From positions 8,370,001-8,434,000 of the forward strand of contig CM059625.1 of assembly GCA_030435675.1 (NCBI GenBank): a DNA stretch of 64,000 nucleotides, read 5' to 3'. Source of the DNA: Steinernema hermaphroditum (lineage: Eukaryota > Nematoda > Chromadorea > Rhabditida > Steinernematidae). The notes under the pieces are model-generated. The model saw nothing but the letters and a program-made list of their open reading frames with translations. It was not told the origin of the DNA and made no database searches. The translations under genes and the position numbers were made by a program. Shown piece by piece: positions 1 to 15,000 of this stretch (positions within the stretch are counted from its first letter, which is position 1; each line of letters opens with the position of its first letter).

Positions 1-3000
1 GAGACATATAGACAGATTCCCTGTCTGAATAGCTGACGCTTCGGACGAAGCGTGTCGAGGTTGGGGACTCGACGCATCGGAGGTAGGGCATCGAGACATA
101 TAGACAGATTCCCTGTCTGAAGAGCTGACGCTTCGGACGAAGGGTATCGAGGTTGGGGACTCGACAGTGTGAGGTTGGGGGCTCGACGCATCGGAGGTAG
201 GGCATCGAGACATATAGACAGATTCCCTGTCTGAAGAGCTGACGCTTCGGACGAAGCGTGTCGAGGTTGGGGACTCGACGCTTCGACTCGAGGCATCGGA
301 GGTAGGGCATCGAGACATATAGACAGATTAAGTGTCTGAAGAGCTGACGCTTCGGACGAAGGGTATCGAGGTTGGGGACTCGACGTATCGGAGGTAGGGC
401 ATGGAGGTTGGCGACTCGACGCATCGGAGGTAGGGCATCGAGACATATAGACAGATTCCCTGTCTGAATAGCTGACGCTTCGGACGAAGGGTATCGAGGT
501 TGGGGACTCGACGCTTCGAGGGTGATCGAGGTTGGGGACTCGACGCATCGGAGGTAGGGCATCGAGACATATAGACAGATTCCCTGTCTGAAGAGCTGAC
601 GCTTCGGACGAAGGGTATCGAGGTTGGGGACTCGACGCTTCGAAGGTAGGGCATCGAGGTTGGGGGCTCGACGCATCGGAGGTAGGGCATCGAGACATAT
701 AGACAGATTCCCTGTCTGAATAGCTGACGCTTCGGACGAAGCGTATCGAGGTTGGGGACTCGACGCATCGGAGGTAGGGCATCGAGACATATAGACAGAT
801 TCCCTGTCTGAAGAGCTGACGCTTCGGACGAAGGGTATCGAGGTTGGGGACTCGACGCTTCGAAGGTAGGGCATCGAGGTTGGGGGCTCGACGCATCGGA
901 GGTAGGGCATCGAGACATATAGACAGATTCCCTGTCTGAATAGCTGACGCTTCGGACGAAGCGTGTCGAGGTTGGCGACTCGACGCATCGGAGGTAGGGC
1001 ATCGAGACATATAGACAGATTCCCTGTCTGAAGAGCTGACGCTTCGGACGAAGCGTATCGAGGTTGGGGACTCGACGCATCGGAGGTAGGGCATCGAGAC
1101 ATATAGACAGATTCCCTGTCTGAAGAGCTGACGCTTCGGACGAAGCGTATCGAGGTTGGGGACTCGACGCATCGGAGGTAGGGCATCGAGACATATAGAC
1201 AGATTCCCTGTCTGAAGAGCTGACGCTTCGGACGAAGCGTGTCGAGGTTGGGGACTCGACGCATCGGAGGTAGGGCATCGAGACATATAGACAGATTCCC
1301 TGTCTGAAGAGCTGACGCTTCGGACGAAGCGTATCGAGGTTGGGGACTCGACGCTTCGAAGGTAGGGCATCGAGGTTGGGGGCTCGACGCATCGGAGGTA
1401 GGGCATCGAGACATATAGACAGATTCCCTGTCTGAATAGCTGACGCTTCGGACGAAGGGTATCGAGGTTGGGGACTCGAGGGCGTTCGGAGGTAGGGCAT
1501 CGAGACATATAGACAGATTCCCTGTCTGAAGAGCTGACGCTTCGGACGAAGGGTATCGAGGTTGGGGACTCGACGCTTCGGAGGTAGGGCATCGAGACAT
1601 ATAGACAGATTCCCTGTCTGAATAGCTGACGCTTCGGACGAAGCGTGTCGAGGTTGGGGACTCGACGCATCGGAGGTAGGGCATCGAGACATATAGACAG
1701 ATTCCCTGTCTGAAGAGCTGACGCTTCGGACGAAGCGTATCGAGGTTGGGGACTCGACGCTTCGAAGGTAGGGCATCGAGGTAGGGGACTCAGCATCGAG
1801 ACATATAGACAGATTCCCTGTCTGAAGAGCTGACGCTTCGGACGAAGGGTATCGAGGTTGGCGACTCGAGGCATCGGAGGTAGGGCATCGAGACATATAG
1901 ACAGATTTCGTGTCTGAATAGCTGACGCTTCGGACGAATCGTGTCGAGGTTGGGGACTCGACGCTTCGAAGGTAGGGCATCGAGGTTGGGGACTCGACGC
2001 ATCGGAGGTAGGGCATCGAGACATATAGACAGATTCCCTGTCTGAATAGCTGACGCTTCGGACGAAGCGTGTCGAGGTTGGCGACTCGACGCATCGGAGG
2101 TAGGGCATCGAGACATATAGACAGATTCCCTGTCTGAAGAGCTGACGCTTCGGACGAAGGCGTATCGAGGTTGGGGACTCGACGCTTCGAAGGTAGGGCA
2201 TCGAGGTTGGGGGCTCGACGCATCGGAGGTAGGGCATCGAGACATATAGACAGATTCCCTGTCTGAATAGCTGACGCTTCGGACGAAGCGTATCGAGGTT
2301 GGGGACTCGACGCATCGGAGGTAGGGCATCGAGACATATAGACAGATTCCCTGTCTGAAGAGCTGACGCTTCGGACGAAGGGTATCGAGGTTGGGGACTC
2401 GACGCTTCGAAGGTAGGGCATCGAGGTTGGGGGCTCGACGCATCGGAGGTAGGGCATCGAGACATATAGACAGATTCCCTGTCTGAATAGCTGACGCTTC
2501 GGACGAAGCGTATCGAGGTTGGGGACTCGACGCTTCGAAGGTAGGGCATCGTGAGGTAGGGCATCGAGACATATAGACAGATTCCCTGTCTGAAGAGCTG
2601 ACGCTTCGGACGAAGGGTATCGAGGTTGGGGACTCGACGCTTCGAAGGTAGGGCATCGAGGTTGGGGGCTCGACGTTGTATCGGAGGTAGGGCATCGAGA
2701 CATATAGACAGATTCCCTGTCTGAAGAGCTGACGCTTCGGACGAAGCGTGTCGAGGTTGGGGACTCGACGCATCGAAGGTAGGGCATCGAGACATATAGA
2801 CAGATTCCCTGTCTGAAGAGCTGACGCTTCGGACGAAGGGCATATCGAGGTTGGGGACTCGACGCATCGGAGGTAGGGCATCGAGACATATAGACAGATT
2901 CCCTGTCTGAAGAGCTGACGCTTCGGACGAAGGGTATCGAGGTTGGGGACTCGACGCTTCGAAGGTAGGGCATCGAGGTTGGGGGCTCGACGCATCGGAG

Positions 3001-6000
3001 GTAGGGCATCGAGACATATAGACAGATTCCCTGTCTGAATAGCTGACGCTTCGGACGAAGGGTGTCGAGGTTGGGGACTCGACGCATCGAAGGTAGGGCA
3101 TCGAGACATATAGACAGATTGCCTGTCTGAAGAGCTGACGCTTCGGACGAAGGGCATCGAGGGTGGACAAAGTAGGGCATCGAGACATATAGACAGATTC
3201 CCTGTCTGAAGAGCTGACGCTTCGGACGAAGGGTATCGAGGTTGGGGACTCGACGTATCGGAGGTAGGGCATCGAGACATATAGACAGATTCCCTGTCTG
3301 AAGAGCTGACGCTTCGGACGAAGCGTATCGAGGTTGGGGACTCGACGCATCGAGAGGTAGGGCATCGAGACATATAGACAGATTCCCTGTCTGAAGAGCT
3401 GACGCTTCGGACGAAGGGTATCGAGGTTGGGGACTCGACGCTTCGAAGGTAGGGCATCGAGACATATAGACAGGTTGGGGACTCGATTCCTCTGTCTGAA
3501 GAGCTGACGCTTCGGACGAAGGGTATCGAGGTTGGGGGCTCGACGCATCGGAGGTAGGGCATCGAGACATATAGACAGATTCCCTGTCTGAATAGCTGAC
3601 GCTTCGGACGAAGCGTATCGAGGTTGGGGACTCGACGCTTCGGAGGTAGGGCATCGAGACATATAGACAGATTCCCTGTCTGAAGAGCTGACGCTTCGGA
3701 CGAAGCGTGTCGAGGTTGGGGACTCGACGCTTCGAAGGTAGGGCATCGAGACATATAGACAGATTCCCTGTCTGAAGAGCTGACGCTTCGGACGAAGGGT
3801 ATCGAGGTTGGGGACTCGACGCTTCGGAGGTAGGGCATCGAGACATATAGACAGATTCCCTGTCTGAATAGCTGACGCTTCGGACGAAGCGTGTCGAGGT
3901 TGGGGACTCGACGCATCGGAGGTAGGGCATCGAGACATATAGACAGATTCCCTGTCTGAAGAGCTGACGCTTCGGACGAAGCGTATCGAGGTTGGGGACT
4001 CGACGCATCGGAGGTAGGGCATCGAGACATATAGACAGATTCCCTGTCTGAATAGCTGACGCTTCGGACGAAGGGTGTCGAGGTTGGGGACTCGACGCAT
4101 CGGAGGTAGGGCATCGAGACATATAGACAGATTCCCTGTCTGAAGAGCTGACGCTTCGGACGAAGGGTATCGAGGTTGGGGACTCGACGCTTCGAAGGTA
4201 GGGCATCGAGGTTGGGGGCTCGACGCATCGGAGGTAGGGCATCGAGACATATAGACAGATTCCCTGTCTGAATAGCTGACGCTTCGGACGAATCGTGTCG
4301 AGGTTGGGGGCTCGACGCATCGGAGGTAGGGCATCGAGACATATAGACAGATTTCGTGTCTGAAGAGCTGACGCTTCGGACGAAGGGTATTCCGAGGTTG
4401 GGGACTCGACGCTTCGAAGGTAGGGCATCGAGGTTGGGGGCTCGACGCTTCGGAGGAAGGGCATCGAGACATATAGACAGATTCCCTGTCTGAAGAGCTG
4501 ACGCTTCGGACGAAGGGTATCGAGGTTGGGGACTCGACGCATCGGAGGTAGGGCATCGAGACATATAGACAGATTCCCTGTCTGAAGAGCTGACGCTTCG
4601 GACGAAGCGTGTCGAGGTTGGGGACTCGACGCATCGGAGGTAGGGCATCGAGACATATAGACAGATTCCCTGTCTGAAGAGCTGACGCTTCGGACGAAGG
4701 GTATCGAGGTTGGGGACTCGACGCTTCGAAGGTAGGGCATCGAGGTTGGGGGCTCGACGCATCGGAGGTAGGGCATCGAGACATATAGACAGATTCCCTG
4801 TCTGAATAGCTGACGCTTCGGACGAAGCGTATCGAGGTTGGGGACTCGACGCATCGGAGGTAGGGCATCGAGACATATAGACAGATTCCCTGTCTGAAGA
4901 GCTGACGCTTCGGACGAAGCGTATCGAGGTTGGGGACTCGACGCTTCGAAGGTAGGGCATCGAGGGGGGCGACATATAGGGCATCGAGAATATAGACAGA
5001 TTCCCTGTCTGAAGAGCTGACGCTTCGGACGAAGCGTATCGAGGTTGGGGACTCGACGCATCGGAGGTAGGGCATCGAGACATATAGACAGATTCCCTGT
5101 CTGAAGAGCTGACGCTTCGGACGAAGGGCATCGAGACATATAGACAGATTCCGGGTTGTCTGAAGAGCTGACGCTTCGGACGAAGGGTATCGAGGTTGGG
5201 GACGATCGGAGGTAGGGCATCGAGACATATAGACAGATTCCCTGTCTGAAGAGCTGACGCTTCGGACGAAGCGTATCGAGGTTGGGGACCTCGACGCATC
5301 GAGGTTGGGGGCTACGCATCGGAGGTAGGGCATCGAGACATATAGACAGATTCCCTGTCTGAATAGCTGACGCTTCGGACGAAGCGTGTCGAGGTTGGGG
5401 ACTCGACGCTTCGGAGGTAGGGCATCGAGACATATAGACAGATTCCCTGTCTGAAGAGCTGACGCTTCGGACGAAGGGTATCGAGGTTGGGGACTCGACG
5501 CATCGGAGGTAGGGCATCGAGACATATAGACAGATTCCCTGTCTGAAGAGCTGACGCTTCGGACGAAGCGTATCGAGGTTGGGGACTCGACGCATCGGAG
5601 GTAGGGCATCGAGACATATAGACAGATTCCCTGTCTGAAGAGCTGACGCTTCGGACGAAGCGTATCGAGGTTGGGGACTCGACGCATCGGAGGTAGGGCA
5701 TCGAGACATATAGACAGATTCCCTGTCTGAATAGCTGACGCTTCGGACGAAGGTGTATCGAGGTTGGGGACTCGACGCATCGGAGGTAGGGCATCGAGAC
5801 ATATAGACAGATTCCCTGTCTGAAGAGCTGACGCTTCGGACGAAGGGTATCGAGGTTGGGGACTCGACGCATCGGAAGGTAGGGCATCGAGACATATAGA
5901 CAGATTCCCTGTCTGAAGAGCTGACGCTTCGGACGAAGCGTATCGAGGTTGGGGACTCGACGCATCGGAGGTAGGGCATCGAGACATATAGACAGATTCC

Positions 6001-9000
6001 CTGTCTGAAGAGCTGACGCTTCGGACGAAGGGTATCGAGGTTGGGGACTCGACGCTTCGAAGGTAGGGCATCGAGGTTGGGGGCTCGACGCATCGGAGGT
6101 AGGGCATCGAGACATATAGACAGATTCCCTGTCTGAATAGCTGACGCTTCGGACGAAGCGTGTCGAGGTTGGGGACTCGACGCATCGGAGGTAGGGCATC
6201 GAGACATATAGACAGATTCCCTGTCTGAAGAGCTGACGCTTCGGACGAAGCGTATCGAGGTTGGGGACTCGACGCTTCGGAGGTAGGGCATCGAGACATA
6301 TAGACAGATTCCCTGTCTGAATAGCTGACGCTTCGGACGAAGGGTGTCGAGGTTGGGGACTCGACGCATCGGAGGTAGGGCATCGAGACATATAGACAGA
6401 TTCCCTGTCTGAAGAGCTGACGCTTCGGACGAAGCGTGTCGAGGTTGGGGACTCGACGCTTCGAAATTAGGGCATCGAGGTTGGGGACTCGAGGCATCGG
6501 AGGTAGGGCATCGAGACATATAGACAGATTCCCTGTCTGAAGAGCTGACGCTTCGGACGAAGCGGTGCATCGAGGTTGGGGACTCGACGCATCGGAGGTA
6601 GGGCATCGAGACATATAGACAGATTCCCTGTCTGAAGAGCTGACGCTTCGGACGAAGGGTATCGAGGTTGGGGACTCGACGCATCGGAGGTAGGGCATCG
6701 AGACATATAGACAGATTCCCTGTCTGAAGAGCTGACGCTTCGGACGAAGCGTATCGAGGTTGGGGACTCGACGCTTCGAAAGGTAGGGCATCGAGGTTGG
6801 GGGCTCGACGCATCGGAGGTAGGGCATCGAGACATATAGACAGATTCCCTGTCTGAATAGCTGACGCTTCGGACGAAGGGTATCGAGGTTGGGGACTCGA
6901 CGCTTCGGAGGTAGGGCATCGAGACATATAGACAGATTCCCTGTCTGAAGAGCTGACGCTTCGGACGAAGGGTATCGAGGTTGGGGACTCGACGCTTCGA
7001 AGGTAGGGCATCGAGACATATAGACAGATTCCCTGTCTGAAGAGCTGACGCTTCGGACGAAGGGTATCGAGGTTGGGGACTCGACGCTTCGAAGGTAGGG
7101 CCGATGAGCATCGGAGGTAGGGCATCGAGACATATAGACAGATTCCCTGTCTGAAGAGCTGACGCTTCGGACGAAGGGTATCGAGGTTGGGGACTCGACG
7201 CTTCGGAGGTAGGGCATCGAGACATATAGACAGATTCCCTGTCTGAAGAGCTGACGCTTCGGACGAAGGGTATCGAGGTTGGGGACTCGACGCTTCGTAG
7301 GTAGGGCATCGAGACATATAGACAGATTCCCTGTCTGAAGAGCTGACGCTTCGGACGAAGGGTATCGAGGTTGGGGACTCGACGCTTCGAAGGTAGGGCA
7401 TCGAGACATATAGACAGATTCCCTGTCTGAAGAGCTGACGCTTCGGACGAACGGTATCGAGGTTGGGGACTCGACGCTTCGGAGGTAGGGCATCGAGGTG
7501 GGGTTGGGGGCTCGACGCATCGGAGGTAGGGCATCGAGACATATAGACAGATTCCCTGTCTGAATAGCTGACGCTTCGGACGAAGCGTGTCGAGGTTGGG
7601 GACTCGACGCATCGGAGGTAGGGCATCGAGACATATAGACAGATTCCCTGTCTGAAGAGCTGACGCTTCGGACGAAGCTTCGAGGTCGGGATCGAGGTTG
7701 GGGACTCGACGCATCGGAGGTAGGGCATCGAGACATATAGACAGATTCCCTGTCTGAAGAGCTGACGCTTCGGACGAAGGGTGTCGAGGTTGGGGACTCG
7801 ACGCATCGGAGGTAGGGCATCGAGACATATAGACAGATTCCCTGTCTGAAGAGCTGACGCTTCGGACGAAGGGTATCGAGGTTGGGGACTCGACGCTTCG
7901 AAGGTAGGGCATCGAGGTTGGCGACTCGACGCATCGGAGGTAGGGCATCGAGACATATAGACAGATTCCCTGTCTGAATAGCTGACGCTTCGGACGAAGC
8001 GTATCGAGGTTGGGGACTCGACGCATCGAAGGTAGGGCATCGAGACATATAGACAGATTCCCTGTCTGAAGAGCTGACGCTTCGGACGAAGGGTATCGAG
8101 GTTGGGGACTCGACGCTTCGAAGGTAGGGCATCGAGGATGGGGGCTCGACGCTTCGGAGGTAGGGCAGGGCATCGAGACATCGAGACATATAGACAGATT
8201 CCGTGTCTGAATAGCTGACGCTTCGGACGAAGGGTATCGAGGTTGGGGACTCGACGCATCGGAGGTAGGGCATCGAGACATATAGACAGATTTCGTGTCT
8301 GAAGAGCTGACGCTTCGGACGAAGGGTATCGAGGTTGGGGACTCGACGCTTCGAAGGTAGGGCATCGAGGATGGGGGCTCGACGCTTCGGAGGAAGGGCA
8401 TCGAGACATATAGACAGATTATAGACAGATTCCCTGTCTGAAGAGCTGACGCTTCGGACGAAGGGTGTCGAGGTTGGGGACTCGACGCATCGGAGGTAGG
8501 GCATCGAGACATATAGACAGATTCCCTGTCTGAAGAGCTGACGCTTCGGACGAAGGGTATCGAGGTTGGGGACTCGACGCTTCGAGGTAGGGCATCGAGG
8601 TTGGGGGCTCGACGCATTGGAGGTAGGGCATCGAGACATATAGACAGATTCCCTGTCTGAAGAGCTGACGCTTCGGACGAAGCGTATCGAGGTTGGGGAC
8701 TCGACGCTTCGAAGGTAGGGCATCGAGGTTGGGGACTCGACGCATCGGAGGTAGGGCATCGAGACATATAGACAGATTCCCTGTCTGAATAGCTGACGCT
8801 TCGGACGAAGCGTATCGAGGTTGGGGACTCGACGCATCGGAGGTAGGGCATCGAGACATATAGACAGATTCCCTGTCTGAAGAGCTGACGCTTCGGACGA
8901 AGGGTATCGAGGTTGGGGACTCGACGCTTCGAAGGTAGGGCATCGAGGTTGGGGGCTCGACGCATTGGAGGTAGGGCATCGAGACATATAGACAGATTCC

Positions 9001-12000
9001 CTGTCTGAATAGCTGACGCTTCGGACGAAGGGTATCGAGGTTGGGGACTCGACGCATCGGAGGTAGGGCATCGAGACATATAGACAGATTCCCTGTCTGA
9101 AGAGCTGACGCTTCGGACGAAGGGGTTGATCGAGGTTGGGGACTCGACGCTTCGAAGGTAGGGCATCGAGGTTGGGGACTCGACGCATCGGAGGTAGGGC
9201 ATCGAGACATATAGACAGATTCCCTGTCTGAAGAGCTGACGCTTCGGACGAAGCGTATCGAGGTTGGGGACTCGACGCATCGAAGGTAGGGCATCGAGAC
9301 ATATAGACAGATTCCCTGTCTGAAGAGCTGACGCTTCGGACGAAGGGTATCGAGGTTGGGGACTCGACGCTGGTGGTCGACGCTCGGAGGTAGGGCATCG
9401 AGACATATAGACAGATTCCCTGTCTGAATAGCTGACGCTTCGGACGAAGCGTATCGAGGTTGGGGACTCGACGCATCGGAGGTAGGGCATCGAGACATAT
9501 AGACAGATTCCCTGTCTGAATAGCTGACGCTTCGGACGAATCGTATCGAGGTTGGGGACTCGACGCTTCGAAGGTAGGGCATCGAGGTTGGGGGCTCGAC
9601 GCATCGGAGGTAGGGCATCGAGACATATAGACAGATTCCCTGTCTGAATAGCTGACGCTTCGGACGAAGCGTGTCGAGGTTGGGGCCGACGCTCGAGTGG
9701 ATCGAGGTTGGGGACTCGACGCATCGGAGGTAGGGCATCGAGACATATAGACAGATTCCCTGTCTGAAGAGCTGACGCTTCGGACGAAGCGTGTCGAGGT
9801 TGGGGACTCGACGCTTCGAAGGTAGGGCATCGAGGTTGGGGGCTCGACGCATCGGAGGTAGGGCATCGAGACATATAGACAGATTCCCTGTCTGAATAGC
9901 TGACGCTTCGGACGAAGCGTGTCGAGGTTGGGGACTCGACGCATCGGAGGTAGGGCATCGAGACATATAGACAGATTCCCTGTCTGAAGAGCTGACGCTT
10001 CGGACGAAGGGTATCGAGGTTGGGGACTCGACGCTTGAAGTAGGGATCGAGGTTGGGGACTCGACGCATCGGAGGTAGGGCATCGAGACATATAGACAGA
10101 TTCCCTGTCTGAAGAGCTGACGCTTCGGACGAAGCGTGTCGAGGTTGGGGACTCGTAGTAAGGCATCGAGGTTGGGGACTCGACGAGGGGTAGGGCATCG
10201 AGACATATAGACAGATTCCCTGTCTGAATAGCTGACGCTTCGGACGAAGGGTGTCGAGGTTGGGGACTCGACGCTTCGAGTAGGGCATCGAGGTTGGGGG
10301 CTCGACGCTTCGGAGGTAGGGCATCGAGACATATAGACAGATTCCCTGTCTGAAGAGCTGACGCTTCGGACGAAGGGTATCGAGGTTGGGGACTCGAGGC
10401 ATCGGAGGTAGGGCATCGAGACATATAGACAGATTCCCTGTCTGAAGAGCTGACGCTTCGGACGAAGCGTATCGAGGTTGGGGACTCGACGCTTCGAAGG
10501 TAGGGCATCGAGACATATAGAAAAAACAGATTCCCTGTCTGAAGAGCTGACGCTTCGGACGAAGGGTGTCGAGGTTGGGGACTCGACGCATCGGAGGTAG
10601 GGCATCGAGACATATAGACAGATTCCCTGTCTGAAGAGCTGACGCTTCGGACGAAGGGTATCGAGGTTGGGGACTCGACGCTTCGAAGGTAGGGCATCGA
10701 GACATATAGACAGATTCCCTGTCTGAATAGCTGACGCTTCGGACGAAGGGTATCGAGGTTGGGGACTCGACGCATCGAAGGTAGGGCATCGAGACATATA
10801 GACAGATTCCCTGTCTGAAGAGCTGACGCTTCGGACGAAGGGTATCGAGGTTGGGGACTCGACGCTTCGAAGGTAGGGCATCGAGGTTGGGGGCTCGACG
10901 CATCGGAGGTAGGGCATCGAGACATATAGACAGATTCCCTGTCTGAATAGCTGACGCTTCGGACGAAGGGTATCGAGGTTGGGGACTCGACGCTTCGAAG
11001 GTAGGGCATCGAGACATATAGACAGATTCCCTGTCTTGAATAGCTGATCGCTTCGGACGAAGGGATGAAGGTTGGGGACTCGACGCTTCGAAGGTAGGGC
11101 ATCGAGGTTGGCGACTCGACGCATCGGAGGTAGGGCATCGAGACATATAGACAGATTCCCTGTCTGAATAGCTGACGCTTCGGACGAAGCGTGTCGAGGT
11201 TGGGGACTCGACGCATCGGAGGTAGGGCATCGAGACATATAGACAGATTCCCTGTCTGAAGAGCTGACGCTTCGGACGAAGGGTATCGAGGTTGGGGACT
11301 CGACGCTTCGAAGGTAGGGCATCGAGGTTGGGGGCTCGACGCTATCGGAGGTAGGGCATCGAGACATATAGACAGATTCCCTGTCTGAATAGCTGACGCT
11401 TCGGACGAAGCGTATCGAGGTTGGGGACTCGACGCATCGGAGGTAGGGCATCGAGACATATAGACAGATTCCCTGTCTGAATAGCTGACGCTTCGAAGGT
11501 AGGGCATCGAGGTTGGGGACTCGACGCATCGGAGGTAGGGCATCGAGACATATAGACAGATTCCCTGTCTGAATAGCTGACGCTTCGGACGAAGGGTATC
11601 GAGGTTGGGGACTCGACGCTTCGAAGGTAGGGCATCGAGGTTGGGGGCTCGACGCATCGGAGGTAGGGCATCGAGACATATAGACAGATTCCCTGTCTGA
11701 ATAGCTGACGCTTCGGACGAAGCGTGTCGAGGTTGGGACTCGACGCTTCGAAGGTAGGGCATCGAGGTTGGGCGACTCGACGCATCGGAGGTAGGGCATC
11801 GAGACATATAGACAGATTCCCTGTCTGAAGAGCTGACGCTGCGGACGAAGGGTGGGGATCGAGGTTGGAGGATTCCCAGCTCGACGCTTCGAAGCGTAGG
11901 GCATCGAGGTTGGGGACTCGACGCATCGGAGGTAGGGCATCGAGACATATAGACAGATTCCCTGTCTGAATAGCTGACGCTTCGGACGAAGCGTATCGAG

Positions 12001-15000
12001 GTTGGGGACTCGACGTATCGGAGGTAGGGCATCGAGACATATAGACAGATTCCCTGTCTGAAGAGCTGACGCTTCGGACGAAGCGTGTCGAGGTTGGGGA
12101 CTCGACGCTTCGAAGGTAGGGCATCGAGGTTGGGGGCTCGACGCATCGGAGGTAGGGCATCGAGACATATAGACAGATTCCCTGTCTGAATAGCTGACGC
12201 TTCGGACGAAGCGTGTCGAGGTTGGGGACTCGACGCTTCGAAGGTAGGGCATCGAGACATATAGACAGATTCCCTGTCTGAAGAGCTGACGCTTCGGACG
12301 AAGGGTATCGAGGTTGGGGACTCGAGGCATCGGAGGTAGGGCATCGAGACATATAGACAGATTCCCTGTCTGAAGAGCTGACGCTTCGGACGAAGGGTAT
12401 CGAGGTTAGGGGTTGGGGACTCGACGCATCGGAGGTAGGGCATCGAGACATATAGACAGATTCCCTGTCTGAATAGCTGACGCTTCGGACGAAGCGTGTC
12501 GAGGTTGGGGACTCGACGCATCGGAGGTAGGGCATCGAGACATATAGACAGATTCCCTGTCTGAAGAGCTGACGCTTCGGACGAAGGGTATCGAGGTTGG
12601 GGACTCGACGTATCGGAGGTAGTGTGGAGGTTGGCGACTCGAGGCATCGGAGGTAGGGCATCGAGACATATAGACAGATTCCCTGTCTGAATAGCTGACG
12701 CTTCGGACGAAGGGTGTCGAGGTTGGGGACTCGACGCTTCGAAGGTAGGGCATCGAGGTTGGGGGCTCGACGCATCGGAGGAAGGGCATCGAGACATATA
12801 GACAGATTCCCTGTCTGAATAGCTGACGCTTCGGACGAAGGGTATCGAGGTTGGGGACTCGACGCTTCGAAGGTAGGGCATCGAGGTTGGGGACTCGACG
12901 CATCGGAGGTAGAGCATCGAGACATATAGACAGATTCCCTGTCTGAATAGCTGACGCTTCGGACGAAGGGTATCGAGGTTGGGGACTCGACGCATCGGAG
13001 GTAGGGCATCGAGACATATAGACAGATTCCCTGTCTGAAGAGCTGACGCTTCGGACGAAGGGTATCGAGGTTGGGGACTCGACGCATCGGAGGTAGGGCA
13101 TCGAGACATATAGACAGATTCCCTGTCTGAAGAGCTGACGCTTCGGACGAAGGGTATCGAGGTTGGGGACTCGACGCTTCGAAGGTAGGGCATCGAGGTT
13201 GGCGACTCGACGCATCGGAGGTAGGGCATCGAGACATATAGACAGATTCCCTGTCTGAATAGCTGACGCTTCGGACGAAGCGTGTCGAGGTTGGCGACTC
13301 GACGCATCGGAGGTAGGGCATCGAGACATATAGACAGATTCCCTGTCTGAAGAGCTGACGCTTCGGACGAAGGGTATCGAGGTTGGGGACTCGACGCTTC
13401 GAAGGTAGGGCATCGAGGTTGGGGACTCGACGCTTCGGAGGTAGGGCATCGAGACATATAGACAGATTCCCTGTCTGAATAGCTGACGCTTCGGACGAGG
13501 TTGGATCGGACGAAGGGCATCGAGACATATAGACAGATTCCTGTCTGAAGAGCTCGTCGACGAAGTCGAGGTTGGGGACTCGACGCTTCGAAGGTAGGGC
13601 ATCGAGGTTGGGGGCTCGACGCATCGGAGGTAGGGCATCGAGACATATAGACAGATTCCCTGTCTGAATAGCTGACGCTTCGGACGAAGGGTATCGAGGT
13701 TGGGGACTCGACGCTTCGAAGGTAGGGCATCGAGGTTGAGGGCTCGACGCATCGGAGGTAGGGCATCGAGACATATAGACAGATTCCCTGTCTGAATAGC
13801 TGACGCTTCGGACGAAGCGTGTCGAGGTTGGGGACTCGACGCATCGGAGGTAGGGCATCGAGACATATAGACAGATTCCCTGTCTGAAGAGCTGACGCTT
13901 CGGACGAAGCGTATCGAGGTTGGGGACTCGACGCATCGGAGGTAGGGCATCGAGACATATAGACAGATTCCCTGTCTGAAGAGCTGACGCTTCGGACGAA
14001 GGGTATCGAGGTTGGGGACTCGACGCTTCGGAGGTAGGGCATCGAGACATATAGACAGATTCCCTGTCTGAATAGCTGACGCTTCGGACGAAGGGTATCG
14101 AGGTTGGGGACTCGACGCTTCGAAGGTAGGGCATCGAGGTTGGGGACTCGACGCATCGGAGGTAGGGCATCGAGACATATAGACAGATTCCCTGTCTGAA
14201 TAGCTGACGCTTCGGACGAAGGGTATCGAGGTTGGGGACTCGACTCGAGGCATCGAAGGAGGTAGGGCATCGAGACATATAGACAGATTCCCTGTCTGAA
14301 GAGCTGACGCTTCGGACGAATGCAGTGTCGAGGTTGGGGAGCTCGACGCTTCGTAGGAAGGGCATCGAGGTTGGGGACTCGACGCATCGGAGGTAGGGCA
14401 TCGAGACATATAGACAGATTCCCTGTCTGAATAGCTGACGCTTCGGACGAAGCGTGTCGAGGTTGGGGACGACTCGACGCATCGGAGGTAGGGCATCGAG
14501 ACATATAGACAGATTCCCTGTCTGAAGAGCTGACGCTTCGGACGAAGGGTATCGAGGTTGGGGACTCGACGCTTCGAAGGTAGGGCATCGAGGTTGGGGG
14601 GGACTCGACGCATCGGAGGTAGGGCATCGAGACATATAGACAGATTCCCTGTCTGAATAGCTGACGCTTCGGACGAAGGGTATCGAGGTTGGGGACTCGA
14701 CGTATCGGAGGTAGGGCATCGAGACATATAGACAGATTCCCTGTCTGAAGAGCTGACGCTTCGGACGAAGGGTGATCGAGGTTGGGGACTCGACGCTTCG
14801 AAGTAGGGCATAGGTTGGGGACTCGACGCATCGGAGGTAGGGCATCGAGACATATAGACAGATTCCCTGTCTGAAGAGCTGACGCTTCGGACGAAGGGTA
14901 TCGAGGTTGGGGACTCGACGCTTCGAAGTAGGGCATCGAGGTTGGGGGCTCGACGCATCGGAGGTAGGGCATCGAGACATATAGACAGATTCCCTGTCTG